A stretch of 64,000 nt of DNA from Lucinisca nassula (Eukaryota; Mollusca; Bivalvia; Lucinida; Lucinidae). The notes beneath the pieces are model-generated. The model was not told where the DNA came from and did not search any database. It was given only the letters and a program-made list of their open reading frames with translations. The translations under genes were made by a program, and so were the position numbers. Positions 21,549 through 31,370 of this stretch are shown piece by piece. The DNA lies in the NCBI GenBank assembly GCA_963580285.1, contig OY757026.1, forward strand, positions 66,341,396 through 66,405,395, written 5' to 3'. Within the stretch, counting starts at the first letter, position 1. Every line of letters starts with the position of its first letter.

Positions 21549-24500
21549 TCAGTACTGCTCCAAAACTCTCGGTTTCACCTGTCTTCCGTAACGAGTTATG
21601 TAAACAGGCTTATCAACCTTTGGAGTCTCTGACTTTGTTTTTGGAGAAATGGGAGGCTGGGGTGTTTCCGATATTGCAGGCTGTTCTGGTTCCGAAAGTG
21701 AAGTTTCCTCCGGAGTATGCATTTCAACATCTGGTGTTACTGGCATGCATTCGTTTGTTTTAATAAGATGTCGTCTGTTGCGTCTGTAAGTTGCTCCATT
21801 TTGAGTGCGCACTGTGTATGATCTGTCATTGTGTTTATCAGTGATGACTGCTGGCTGCCATGTTTTGTTTTGCATGTTTTGTACTCGTGCAGAACCTCCA
21901 AGGTCAAGAGGTTCAAGCGACTTTGTTCTCCTATCAAAATAGGATTTTTCCTTTTGCCGGTACGATTGTAACCTTGAGCGAACTATTTCTGGGGAAATAG
22001 CACGTGGTTTCAACTTTTCTTTTGAGGTCGGTAGGATTGACCTCAGTTCGCGGGACATGAGCAGCGCGGCAGGAGAAAAGTTTGTGCTGCTTAACTTTGT
22101 GTTCCTATATTCCAATAGACCAATAAAAGGGTCTGTATTTGCAGATTTTGCCTTTGTGAATATGCGCTTGCATATCTTTACATACGCTTCCGCGAACCCG
22201 TTTCCTTGACTATGATGCGGTGACGACGTCACATGCTCAAAATCCCAATCTTTCGCGAACTGCGCAAACTCTTCTGACGAGAAGCATGTTTGATTATCAG
22301 ATATGACTCTTTCCGGGATACCTAAACGAGAAAAGATGCCTTTCATCCGTTTGATGATAGTCGAACTTCTCATGTTAGGTAACTCCTTAACTTCCAAGTA
22401 ATGGCTATAGGGGTCTGCTATCACAATAAAATCTTTTTGATTCCATGTGAAGAGATCGGTACCTACAATCTGCCAAGGGTATTCAGGGATAAAGTGAGGC
22501 ATCAACGGTTCCTTGGGATTGGAGCTTCGATGCTCTAAGCATACGGCACAGTTTAGCACAAGTTGAGTGATATCATTCGAGATTCTAGGCCAAAAGATCA
22601 AGTCACGTGCTCGACTGAGGGTTTTTTCCACTCCCATATGACCTGCATGAACTAGTTCTAGCAAGCTAGAGCGCATCGACCTAGGAATAACAATCCTCTC
22701 ACCTTTCATTATCAGCCCATCAAAAACAGCTAATTCTTCCCGAAAACACCAGTAATCGATAACCTCAGGCTGACAGTGCTTCCTATAGACTGGCCACCCA
22801 TCCAATATAACCTGTTTTAATACGACTAGCTGCTCATCCTGCTCAGTTTGGCTTTTAATTTCCTGCAGTTTTCTGTCACTAACAGGCAAATTTGACATGA
22901 CCATATTGACCTGTACATCCAAAGTTTCAGATAAATTCGGACATGTGTCACTAACAGATTTCCGAGACAAGGTGTCCGGGACAGGGATGTCTTTACCTGC
23001 CCAAAATCGAACTTCAATGTCATAACGTTGCATCTGAATCATCATTCGTTGCAAGCGGGCGGGACACAGGTAAAGGGGCTTCTTAAAAATCGGTATCAAA
23101 CTGAGATGATCAGTTTCAACTATGACCTTTCTGCCATAAACCCAATGGTGATACCTCTTTAACCCAAACAATATGCCCAAACACTCAAGTTCAATCTGCG
23201 CATAGTTCTTCTCGCTTGATGTCAGCGATTTGGAAGCATAAGCTATAGGTTTTCCCTCTTGTAGAAGTGTGGCCCCCAGACCTGACCTACTACTGTCAGT
23301 TTGCAAAACAAGCATTTTTGCAGGGTCATAGTAAGCTAACACCTGACCTGGTTCCTGGGTGATTATTTCCTTAACCTTGGAGAAGGCTGCTTCTTGCGGT
23401 TTGCCCCAGTAAAATTCCACTGAATTACCAAGCAACTCACGCAAAGGACACGTGGCTTCCGCCAAATTGGGAGCGAACCGTGAGAGATAGTTTACCATCC
23501 CAAACCAAGTTTCAAGCTCTTGCCGATTGACTGGCGGCGGCATGTCTCTAATGGCTGCGATTTTGGCCGGATCAGGGCGCAAACCCCCTTCTGACAAAAC
23601 GTGGCCGAAGTACTTAACTTCACTGAGACCGACTTCAAGTTTGTCCTGATTAAGCCGAATACCCTTTTCTAATGCCCTGTCCAAAGCTGCTTTCAAATTA
23701 TTGTCATGCTCCTCCCTAGTTTTGCCGTAGCACAAGATATCGTCTACAATGGCGACCACCCCGGGTAAGCCCTCAAAACATTCATCCATTTTTGATTGGA
23801 AGATGTCCATACTCGATTTTATGCCCATGGGAAGTCGGAGGTACATATACCTGCCAAAACAGGTGTTAAAGGTAGTCAAAAGTGAAGAGTCCCTATTTAA
23901 CATGACGCTCCAATAAGCTGACGTCGTATCCATTTTCGTGAAAAATTTTGCGCCATTGAGTTGCGGCAAAACGTCATCAATGGTTTTAATTGGGTAATGC
24001 GGGCGTTGCACATTTTTGTTAAGGTCATGCGGATCCAAACATATCCTCAGTTTGCCTGACTTTTTCTCTACAATGACCATAGAATTGACCCACTGACTAG
24101 GTTCTTGGACTCTCTGAATTACCCCTAGTGACTCCATTCGGTCAAGCTCGGCTTTGCATCGGTCCTTGAGCGCGACAGGTATTTTACGCGGCGGATGGAC
24201 GACAGGGATAGCGTCCGGTTTGAGGTGTATTGAACATTTGCCAGGAATGGAACCTAAACCGTTAAATAGTTGCGGGTAATCTTTCAAGACTGAAGACTTG
24301 GTCATGTGACCATGCATGGCCGGCTGTTTGCTATCGACGGCATAAGTGATCTTAACGAGATCGAACTCAATGCATGATTTCAAACCAAACAATGGTGTCG
24401 ATTGAGTATCAACAACATGAAACTCGACTTGTCCGGTGTGTTTTGTGCCTGCATGTGTGCATGTCAAATTAATAGTACCCTGTGAGTGCAGCGGATTGCC

Positions 24501-25598
24501 GTTGTATGCTGAAAGCTTAGTGCTTGAAGGTGTGAGTGCAGCCTTAACACCAAGTTGTTGAAAAGCATAGTAAGGTAATATGTTTACCTGACTTCCGGTG
24601 TCAACTTTGAAGGTAAGCCTCTTTTTTGACGGACCTACTTCCATTTCAGCAAAAATTTGGTCAGTGTTTATCAGTGACTCCACACTATCAATAAACAAGT
24701 CATCAAATGACACATCCTCCGAAATGTCAACATTGTTCACATTTTTAGATCTACACTGTTCTTTGAAATGGTTCCATTTCTTACAGGAAAAGCACTGTTT
24801 ACCCTTCGCAGGGCACATCCCTTTTGCGTGTTTTTTGCCACAGTTCCCGCACTGTCTCTGATCCGTATCCACCGGTTTCGTCTGTTTACCCTTTGTTGGA
24901 TTCCAGTTGGAGCCCCTGTGTGGTCCCTTCGGTTTGGCACCCCTGAATTTAGTGCCCTGGCCCGAACCATGTCCTTTGTCTACGTAATTTACTGCAGCGG
25001 TTGCTGTACCCATGCTGGTCCCCGTGGTTAACGTTGACGTCATTGTTTTTAGCTGCTCCTGAGCGTACTCATACGCTTGACATATTTGCACTGCGTTGGC
25101 TAACGTAAGGTCAGCACCAACCGTTAGGAGTTTCTTACGTATGTCCTGTGAACGTACTCCAAATACCAAACGGTCTCTTATCATATCATTTATGTACGTG
25201 TCCTCAAACGAACAGTCCTTGGAAAGCACTTTCAGTCGTGTAAAAAACTGTTCCAACGAGCTGTCCCCTTGGACCTCATTATTAAATTTATAACGAGCAA
25301 AAACTGGATTTGACTTTGGTTGCACATGATTCTGAAATGCCGTGCAAATGGCATCAACACTTTGTCTCTCCTCGGCTGTTAGGGTGAGTGTGTTGTAGAT
25401 CTCACGGCCCTTTTCGCCCACCCAGAGAAGCAAATATGTCACATGTACTTCTTCTGTCTTTTCTGCTAAAGCACCTTGAAAAATTAATTCCGCATGTTGC
25501 CTGAATTTCTTGAAAGCTTCAAGAAGATTGACACTATTCCAGTCCATGCTGGGTATTGGCACGCCTGATAACTCCATATTGTGTCCGATAATGTACAA
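21549..25598 (-). CDS. Gag-Pol polyprotein of the LTR retrotransposon
   Basis: 1,349 codons with no stop or frameshift. Gag lies at about residues 20-200. Two zinc knuckles follow (C250/C253/H257/C262 with shortened spacing; C269/C272/H277/C282 canonical CX2CX4HX4C). The aspartic protease has DTGSQVN at 333-339. Reverse transcriptase has an Asp at 557 and the VDD box at 618-620. RNase H has Asp 768 and Asp 830. Integrase has a zinc domain (H984, H987, C1017, C1020), the catalytic triad D1048, D1101, E1137 and a GPY/F-like tail near 1260-1278. Gag and Pol share one frame, so no frameshift is needed. The start may be Met1 or Met8. All expected catalytic residues are present, so activity is plausible but unproven. 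Confidence 0.93.
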   Translation of the reverse strand: MYIIGHNMELSGVPIPSMDWNSVNLLEAFKKFRQHAELIFQGALAEKTEEVHVTYLLLWVGEKGREIYNTLTLTAEERQSVDAICTAFQNHVQPKSNPVFARYKFNNEVQGDSSLEQFFTRLKVLSKDCSFEDTYINDMIRDRLVFGVRSQDIRKKLLTVGADLTLANAVQICQAYEYAQEQLKTMTSTLTTGTSMGTATAAVNYVDKGHGSGQGTKFRGAKPKGPHRGSNWNPTKGKQTKPVDTDQRQCGNCGKKHAKGMCPAKGKQCFSCKKWNHFKEQCRSKNVNNVDISEDVSFDDLFIDSVESLINTDQIFAEMEVGPSKKRLTFKVDTGSQVNILPYYAFQQLGVKAALTPSSTKLSAYNGNPLHSQGTINLTCTHAGTKHTGQVEFHVVDTQSTPLFGLKSCIEFDLVKITYAVDSKQPAMHGHMTKSSVLKDYPQLFNGLGSIPGKCSIHLKPDAIPVVHPPRKIPVALKDRCKAELDRMESLGVIQRVQEPSQWVNSMVIVEKKSGKLRICLDPHDLNKNVQRPHYPIKTIDDVLPQLNGAKFFTKMDTTSAYWSVMLNRDSSLLTTFNTCFGRYMYLRLPMGIKSSMDIFQSKMDECFEGLPGVVAIVDDILCYGKTREEHDNNLKAALDRALEKGIRLNQDKLEVGLSEVKYFGHVLSEGGLRPDPAKIAAIRDMPPPVNRQELETWFGMVNYLSRFAPNLAEATCPLRELLGNSVEFYWGKPQEAAFSKVKEIITQEPGQVLAYYDPAKMLVLQTDSSRSGLGATLLQEGKPIAYASKSLTSSEKNYAQIELECLGILFGLKRYHHWVYGRKVIVETDHLSLIPIFKKPLYLCPARLQRMMIQMQRYDIEVRFWAGKDIPVPDTLSRKSVSDTCPNLSETLDVQVNMVMSNLPVSDRKLQEIKSQTEQDEQLVVLKQVILDGWPVYRKHCQPEVIDYWCFREELAVFDGLIMKGERIVIPRSMRSSLLELVHAGHMGVEKTLSRARDLIFWPRISNDITQLVLNCAVCLEHRSSNPKEPLMPHFIPEYPWQIVGTDLFTWNQKDFIVIADPYSHYLEVKELPNMRSSTIIKRMKGIFSRLGIPERVISDNQTCFSSEEFAQFAKDWDFEHVTSSPHHSQGNGFAEAYVKICKRIFTKAKSANTDPFIGLLEYRNTKLSSTNFSPAALLMSRELRSILPTSKEKLKPRAISPEIVRSRLQSYRQKEKSYFDRRTKSLEPLDLGGSARVQNMQNKTWQPAVITDKHNDRSYTVRTQNGATYRRNRRHLIKTNECMPVTPDVEMHTPEETSLSEPEQPAISETPQPPISPKTKSETPKVDKPVYITRYGRQVKPRVLEQY

Positions 25599-25656
25599 TA
25601 ATTAGTATCAAGAAAGCTATTTATGAGTTCTCCAATTATCTGTAATTATCACTTTT

Positions 25657-25670
25657 ACTGTCTGACACCA
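25657..25670 (-). promoter_or_regulatory. Primer-binding site of the LTR element
   Basis: On the minus strand TGGTGTCAGACAGT begins immediately after the 5' LTR. TGGTGTCAGA is complementary to the 3' CCA end of leucine-type tRNAs as I recall them; the exact tRNA needs checking. Confidence 0.7.
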
Positions 25671-25838
25671 TGTTTTGTTATATATTTGGGAAGACAACAA
25701 ACAAGAGTTGTTTCACACTAATAACTACTTTAATATACAAGGTAAGTTATCAATACGGAAGCTGGAATAAGAGTGATTCACGTGGCAAAAGCGTCTGAGT
25801 AAAACTAGCTAGGTAGACTAGCAGTAGATACTGAAACA
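25671..25838 (-). repeat. 5' LTR (168 bp), element promoter side
   Basis: It is identical by eye to the 3' LTR. At only 168 bp it must hold promoter and polyadenylation signals in very little space. It is followed by the ATGGT duplication at 25839-25843. Confidence 0.93.
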
Positions 25839-25843
25839 ATGGT

Positions 25844-26545
25844 TGACTGACTTTGTAAAATATTGTGACCACCCTGCGTTCACCCTATTGGTAAAGTTTA
25901 TTCCTCAAGAACTATAAGAGCTTCATTAATAATAGTTGGTACAAACTTGTAACTGGGGATGATAATTTAAATGCAAGCATCCATATTTGACATTGACCTG
26001 CATTTCATGGTTCACTGACTTTGTAAAATATTATGCCACCCTGGCATTCACCATAATGGTGAAGTTAATTTTTCAAGAACTATATGAGCTTCATTAATGA
26101 TATTTTGTACAAACTTATATCTAAGGATGGCAATTTTAATGCAGGCATCCATATTTGACCTTGACATACATTTTATGGTTCACTGACTTCGTGAAATATT
26201 GTGACCACCATAGGGTTCACCCTAATGTTCAAGTTCATTTCAAAAGAACTATAAGAGCTTTATTATTGATATTGTGTGCAAACTTGTATCTAGGGATGGC
26301 AATTTTAATTCAAGCATCCATATTTGACCTTGACCTACATTTCATGGTTCACTGACTTAGTGAACTATTGCATCAACCCTAGTGTTCAACCTAATGTTTA
26401 AGTTCATTTCTCAAGAACTATTAAGAGCTTCATTCATGATATTTGGTACAAGCTTGCATCTAGGAATGGCAACCTTTATGGAAGCATTAATATTTGACAT
26501 TGGCTTAGATTTCATGGTTTGGTGACTTTGCACCCCCACAGGCAT
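25844..26545. repeat. 168-bp tandem repeat, right part
   Basis: Units start near TGGTTCACTGACTTTG at about 25840, 26008, 26176, 26345 and 26515, a period of 168-170 bp, and share CAAGAACTATAAGAGCTTCA and GCATCCATATTTGACCTTGA. It continues the array at 20845-21082. It resembles the minisatellites inside the Helitron-like elements, but its own element termini were not identified. Confidence 0.8.
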
Positions 26546-26559
26546 GACATAGCCTTTGG

Positions 26560-26885
26560 CGGAATTCTTATTAAACCGTAGTTTCAAATATTCAAACCAA
26601 AGTTTGAAGTCATTTAATATACAAACTTTCCTCAAAGTATGGTTTCTAACTTTAAACCAAGGTTTGAAACTGTGGTTTGAAGCTTTATATATTGTGCATT
26701 CAGCGTTGAAACTGGTGTTTGAAAATTTTAAACTAGGTATAAAAAATAAATTAAAACCCCAGTTTGAAAGTTGAAACTGTGGTTTAATGAATTATTGTGC
26801 ATGCAGATTTTCTTTAAAACCATGATTTGAAAACTTCAAACCATGGTTTCAAACTGGGGTTTCAAGTTCAAACCGTGGTGCACGG
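26560..26885. repeat. Cluster of AAACC/GGTTT palindromes
   Basis: About 15 occurrences of CAAACC, AAACCATGGTTT, GGTTTGAAA and CCAGTTTGAAA in alternating orientation fall in 325 bp, at irregular spacing. A smaller outlier, TTTCAAACCCCAGTTTCAA, lies at about 20717, just after exon 2. The origin is unknown. Confidence 0.6.
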
Positions 26886-27364
26886 CATGCCATCCTTTTG
26901 AAATGAATAAGGTAGAAGATTCCATGATGAAATACAAAAAGAGTATGATATAGATGGATATCTATGCGCTAGTAAAATAAATTTACGGTACCCAAATTTA
27001 AGTGTTATTGTATTGAATGATTACAGTTTTCTTGCAGTAAGAATTACTCTTGAAGTTCAATACCTAATTCATTCACTTTATGGTTGTCAAACAAAGGACT
27101 CATTGTTTGAATTGGTAATTTTCGTTGATTATTTGGCTAATGTAAACCACTATGGGCTAAGGTTATCGGAACAAATTCATAAATTATTATTAATGATTAG
27201 GTCATATAATTTGCTAAATACATCACTTGAATACCCCTGTCATATTTTAAATATACCCTGTAATCAGATAGTATTATATAACATCTAATCAGCTGACAAA
27301 ATTTAAAACATATGGTGTAGTTTTCAGGTTCGTGGAGTACACCTGTTGGCATCATGAAAAACCT
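26886..27364. other. Unassigned intron sequence
   Basis: AT-rich sequence without a recognised repeat. A 91-codon open frame at 27013-27288 has no features suggesting a gene and is judged chance. Confidence 0.4.
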
Positions 27365-27690
27365 TGTGGAATGCTTGAATGTGTGGAGTTTAATGGCCCA
27401 GCAAAAGCCCATTTAGGTCATATTGAGCTGGTAGGTTAACCTAACCACACTCCTCCTGGGCAAGCTTATTCCTAAGCTAGTTACTAGGACAGTGCACATT
27501 CTTGTGCCAGAAACTGACATTTCCCTTCTCCAAACAGCTGAAGGGAGAGAATGGCTGTAAAAAAGACTTAATGATCAGTCTCTACTCAAGAATATTACCA
27601 ACCCAAGAAGGTATCAAGCCTGTGACCTCTTGATCATCTGTCAGAAACACATTCGACTGAGCTGCCCAGACGGGCAGTCCAGTGGAATGG
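27365..27690 (-). mobile_element. tRNA-derived SINE, diverged
   Basis: Minus-strand relative of the copy at 640-930: TTTAATGGCCCAGC tail complement, GGGCAAGCTTATTCCTAAGC, CCAGAAACTGACATTTCCC and, at its far end, AGCTGCCCAGACGGGC where the tRNA-like head would be. Confidence 0.6.
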
Positions 27691-27834
27691 ACTAAATATG
27701 CTATTTCCTTATTTTCTGTGTCTCCGCAGAAGTGAAATGAGCCACATGAAGAAAACCTGTTTTTGCCATTCGCGAACAACAAAGCAGAATTAGTCTTTAT
27801 GTAGTAGCAGAATTCTACTGTATTTTTATTTCAG

Positions 27835-27984
27835 ATGAACAATAAGACAACAGATGGGCGTGACAAATCCAAACTCCTCCTGGAAAGGTTACGTATGCTG
27901 GAGAAAGAGAATTCCTCCCTCGTCCTAGAAAATGAACAACAACGTCAGCAGTATGAAAAGTGCCTTGATGAAATAGCTAATCAG
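27835..27984 (+). CDS. NCKAP5: NCKAP5-type exon 3 (coiled coil core)
   Basis: The acceptor is TATTTTTATTTCAG at 27834 and the donor AATCAG|GTATGT. 150 bp, 50 codons, phase 0-0. It encodes DGRDKSKLLLERLRMLEKEN, then a Glu/Gln-rich stretch and CLDEIANQ, in coiled-coil register. This is the segment most like vertebrate NCKAP5 as I remember it and the main basis for naming the gene. Confidence 0.9.
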
Positions 27985-28154
27985 GTATGTACCGAAAAAA
28001 GGAACATTACAGGGTGACATTGAACATGGACTATGTAATATTTACCTCCCCCTAGGTGGCTACTGTTAAAGGAATCAAATTTGACCCCAGAAGGTGCAAA
28101 AGAAGCACAACAAGGAAAATCTTTCTAAAATGATCTTTTTCTGAGATGGGAGCT

Positions 28155-28530
28155 TCTCATAAAGGAAAGGATTTTCTTGCACACCAGACAAGGAAATCCG
28201 TGATTTTACCCTGGGATAGAAATTTATGTTCTGACCCTGGTGTTCCGACCCAGGCAACTAACATAAATGTGCTTCAATTCTATTCAACTGCCGGAACTAT
28301 TGCCGCACTACTTTTATTTTGTAAACAATATACATGTGCGAGCTGTCAAAGCTTGTTGTGCAAGAAAAAGAATCCAATATGGGATTCTGTTGTAGATGAG
28401 CGTTGTCAACCCGGGGGATGACCGTGCTGAGCAGAACCTCGTAGCCTCGGTTCCGCTCAGCACGGTCATCCCTCGGGTTGGAAACGCTCATCTACAACAG
28501 AACCCCATATCAGATTCTTATATGCTCCCT
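28155..28530 (+). mobile_element. Hairpin-tailed repeat, copy 1
   Basis: The left end is TTTTCTTGCACACCAGACAA; the right end is CATATCAGATTCTTATA. The last third (about 28383-28510) is a hairpin with arms of about 60 bp and few mismatches: GATGAGCGTT, GGATGACCGTGCTGAGC and their complements. Copy 2 (51995-52370) shares the whole body. Copy 3 (53045-53470) shares the ends but has an unrelated hairpin. Confidence 0.7.
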
Positions 28531-28794
28531 GTGGTAGATACCATAAAAATCATAAAAATTTGGACATCTTAAGGACTTGCTCTAATTCTCCTAAAATTAA
28601 AAAAAAATGTTTCACAATCCAGCAAGGAGTCCATATGGTGCAGAGGGAAAAACAGTCAATTTTGGCTTGTCTGCACCTTATCTCATGAACAAATTGATGA
28701 ATATGGTAATATGTATAAATTCAACCTATCAAAGATATGTTTTGATTTTGGTGACCTTGACCTTATTTTCAACGGCACAGGCCCTGAAAAACAG

Positions 28795-29055
28795 TCAATC
28801 ATAACAAAAACACACCTATATAATTTTTACCCCCTTTAACCCCACTTTTATGAAGTAAAACTGGGATTTACATGGGTATACATTAATTTTCTTATTTCTG
28901 ATCAAAATCATAGATTGTGGGTAAGGCGGTTCTAACGAGCAGCCCACAATCTATAGTTTGAGCAGAAATATGAAAAATATCAGAATTTTTATCTCAAAAT
29001 TTTCATTTTATTTGGTGGTAAAATTTCCAGTATGTTTGAATAGGTGTGTTTTCGT
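28795..29055. mobile_element. Palindromic MITE (AACACRCCTATA TIR family)
   Basis: The ends read AAACACACCTATATAATTTT and AATAGGTGTGTTTTCG. The centre is a palindrome around CATAGATTGTGGG / CCCACAATCTATAG. The same family occurs at 45094-45363, 49348-49607 and 60250-60455. Confidence 0.65.
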
Positions 29056-29492
29056 AATGTTTGTCTTGTCTGCACTCTTGTCTCATGAACAAATCATTGA
29101 AATTTGGTCAAACTTGGTACAGTATATTTTTGTGACTTACTGAAGATTTAGTTAGGTTTTGGTGACCTTGACCTTATTTTTAAGGTCACAGACCCCCAAA
29201 AACTGTTAACTGGGTTTTCTGCACCCGATCTCATTAACTTATTGATGACATTTGGTCAAACTTGGTGTAATATATCATTGCAATCTACCAAAGATTTGAT
29301 TTGATTTTGGTGACCTTGACCATGTTTTCAAGGTCATAGGCTCCAGAAAATTTTCAATTTTAGGAAAAAATGGCTTAATTGTCTGCACTCTGTCTCATTT
29401 AAGAATTGATGAATGTTGGTGGAATTTGATACAATGTAGATCGCTACCTACCAAAGATTTGATTAGATTTTAGTGCTCTTGACTTCTTTTAA

Positions 29493-29676
29493 CTCTTTGT
29501 CACACCCACAACTGATTATCAGCCAATCAGATTACTTGATGCAAATTATTGCAACAAATTCATAAACTGGATGGCAAACAATGAAGATCCTGATCAGACG
29601 GCTTCTTCAGAAGCTGTCTGATCTGGATCTACAGTGTTTCAAAGGTAAGGCATATCCGGGCTCAGCAGGACAAGGG
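29493..29676. mobile_element. TTAA-flanked foldback MITE
   Basis: TTAA at 29489-29492 and 29677-29680, splitting a CTTGACC..TTTTAAGGTCACAGG unit of the surrounding array, which proves insertion. The right terminus CTCAGCAGGACAAGGG is intact; the left one is degenerate. The core has the T-T mismatch (GATCC-T-GATCAGACGG). Confidence 0.75.
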
Positions 29677-29847
29677 TTAAGGTCACAGGCTCAAGAAACT
29701 GTATGTTTATAATCAAAAATGTCATGTATACACTTTAGATTTTGGTGATCTAAACCTAGTTTTCATGTTCAAATGGGTGTTTGAATTATATTTATGGTGG
29801 GGGACATTGTTTTCCTCTGAAAACATTTCTAGTTTCTCTTTGTTTAG

Positions 29848-29994
29848 GTTGTTCAAGCTCTGCTGGCACAGAAAATGTTAAGGGAGGAGTGTATGAAGTT
29901 GCAGAACAGAGTCCATGACCTTGAACTTCAGAACCGGCAGCTCAGTGTTTTGTTTCATCAACGAATGACATTGACCTCAGATTCTGTACATCAG
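29848..29994 (+). CDS. NCKAP5: NCKAP5-type exon 4 (coiled coil end)
   Basis: The acceptor is CTCTTTGTTTAG at 29847 and the donor CATCAG|GTATTT. 147 bp, 49 codons, phase 0-0. It encodes VVQALLAQKMLREECMKLQN, RVHDLELQNRQLSVLFHQR and a short TSDSVHQ end. The order VVQALL...LREEC...DLE-QNR-LS-LF-QR agrees with the vertebrate family as remembered and closes the coiled coil. Confidence 0.9.
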
Positions 29995-30290
29995 GTATTT
30001 ATTACTATATGAGCCCCGCCTAGCGAATTTGTGTCTTCGAGCATTCCGTCATGACAAATTTTAACTGCGCATGCCCAGCCAGTCAGAGGGGCCAGGGATA
30101 TGGCTTTCTGTCTGAAGGTTCCTCTTGATTCACTGCTCACATAGGCGATAAGTACCAAAATCGCTTGATGGGGCCCATATTATCAGAAACCTGACAATTT
30201 TGAAATGCTTACCCAACAATGTAGACCCATATAGGAGTGTACAATCTGATCATGCTTGAACATATGAGTGTTGTTCATAAGTATCTGGCC
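29995..30290. other. Intron sequence with Helitron-like left-end remnant
   Basis: GAGCCCCGCCTAGCGAATTT at 30010 resembles the GCCCCGC left ends of the Helitron-like elements, but no matching right end was found. Nothing else is recognised. Confidence 0.3.
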
Positions 30291-30683
30291 TTGCCTAATT
30301 AGAGGCATCCTTGACGTCTTCCTTTTTCCACATAGTCACCCAGCGGCAATAAGCACTTGCTCCATCGACGTTCCAAGGCTGAAAGTGAATTTTTGTAGAA
30401 TTCAGGGTCTTTAGAGTCAATCCGACCCCCAACCACTGCCTTAAGCTCTTCATCTGGCCGGAAGTGACGTCCATGCAATTCTTTCTTCAACTTCGGAAAC
30501 AAAAAGTGATCACTGGGTACCAGATCAGAAGATTAGGGTGGATGGGGTAAGGGTTTGAAACCGTTTCGCTTCATAGCGTCCACAGAAACTTTGCAAGTAT
30601 GGACTCTAGCATTGTCATGTAACAACAAGCATACCTTTTGTATACTGGATCCAGCTTGTCCGTGCAGCCATCCGCATACTTTC
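30291..30683 (-). pseudogene. mariner transposase relic, C-terminal half
   Basis: The minus strand encodes KVCLLLHDNARVHT (second catalytic Asp region), a DLVPSDHFLFPKLKKELHG segment (third Asp region, DD34D-like) and a final ALERRWSKCL...YVEKG. The frame is broken by a stop after LPHPP. The 5' half of the same transposase lies at about 35010-35380, so about 4.3 kb of other repeats has inserted into it. Confidence 0.8.
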
Positions 30684-31370
30684 CAGACCCTAGAGTCTGT
30701 GTTTGCAAACCGATTTCTATCAAACTTGTTACATTGCTTTGCATGCATGAGACCTCAGACTAGTTTGATCATTGTCAAAATCTGACTCGTATCACAGGAG
30801 TTATGGCCCTTTGTTCTTCAAGTAATGCTGAAATTATGGTTTCCAGACTCTATAGTCTGTGTTTGCCTACAGATTTCCACCAAAACTTGATATAAGGCTT
30901 TGCATCATGAGACCTCGTACGAGTTTGATCATTGTCAAAATCTGACGCGTATCATGAGAATTACAGCCCTTTTCTTCTTCAAATGCTGCTGAAATTAGCC
31001 ATTTCCAGACTCTACAGTCAGTGTTTACCATGGATTTCAACCAAACGTGATACATGGCTTTGCATCATTAAAATCCAACATGTATCATGGGAGTAACAGC
31101 CCTTTGTTCTTCAAATAATGCTGAAATTAGCCGTATTCAGACTCTACAGTTTATATTTCCGAACTGATTTCAGACAAACTTGATACATGTCTTTGCATCT
31201 AAGAGACCTCTTACGAGTTCCATCATCATTTAAATTTGATGCGTATCACGGGAGTAACAGCCCTTTGTTCTTCAAATAATGCTAAAATTAACCATTTCCG
31301 AACTCTACACCTCAGAAGAATCCAACCATCGTCAAAATCCGATTCATGTCACAAGAGTTATGGCCCTTTT
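30684..31370. repeat. Tandem repeat of about 165 bp inside the mariner relic
   Basis: About four units share CCAGACTCTACAGTCTGTGT, CCAAACTTGATACATGGC and GTATCACGGGAGTAACAG. The array resumes at 34791-35010 on the other side of the Helitron-like block, so that block landed inside it. Confidence 0.7.

Larger units (their letters stand above)
21083..25838 (-). mobile_element. Full-length Ty3/gypsy LTR retrotransposon, Steamer-like
   Basis: The element is 4,756 bp with two 168-bp LTRs, identical as far as I can compare by eye, each starting TG and ending CA on the element strand. The 5-bp target duplication ATGGT lies at 21078-21082 and 25839-25843. A primer-binding site abuts the 5' LTR and a purine tract abuts the 3' LTR. 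A single uninterrupted Gag-Pol frame fills the middle; there is no env-like frame. Overall size, very short LTRs and one fused frame resemble Steamer of Mya arenaria (family knowledge). It lies antisense in intron 2 of the NCKAP5-type gene and inserted into a 168-bp tandem repeat. Identical LTRs imply a recent insertion. Confidence 0.93.
28600..29770 (+). repeat. Tandem repeat of about 140 bp, interrupted twice
   Basis: Units share GTCTGCACTCTGTCTCAT, CTACCAAAGATTTGATT and GGTGACCTTGACCTTATTTT. A palindromic MITE (28795-29055) and a TTAA-type MITE (29493-29676) have inserted into the array. The repeat resembles the internal units of the Helitron-like elements. Confidence 0.65.
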
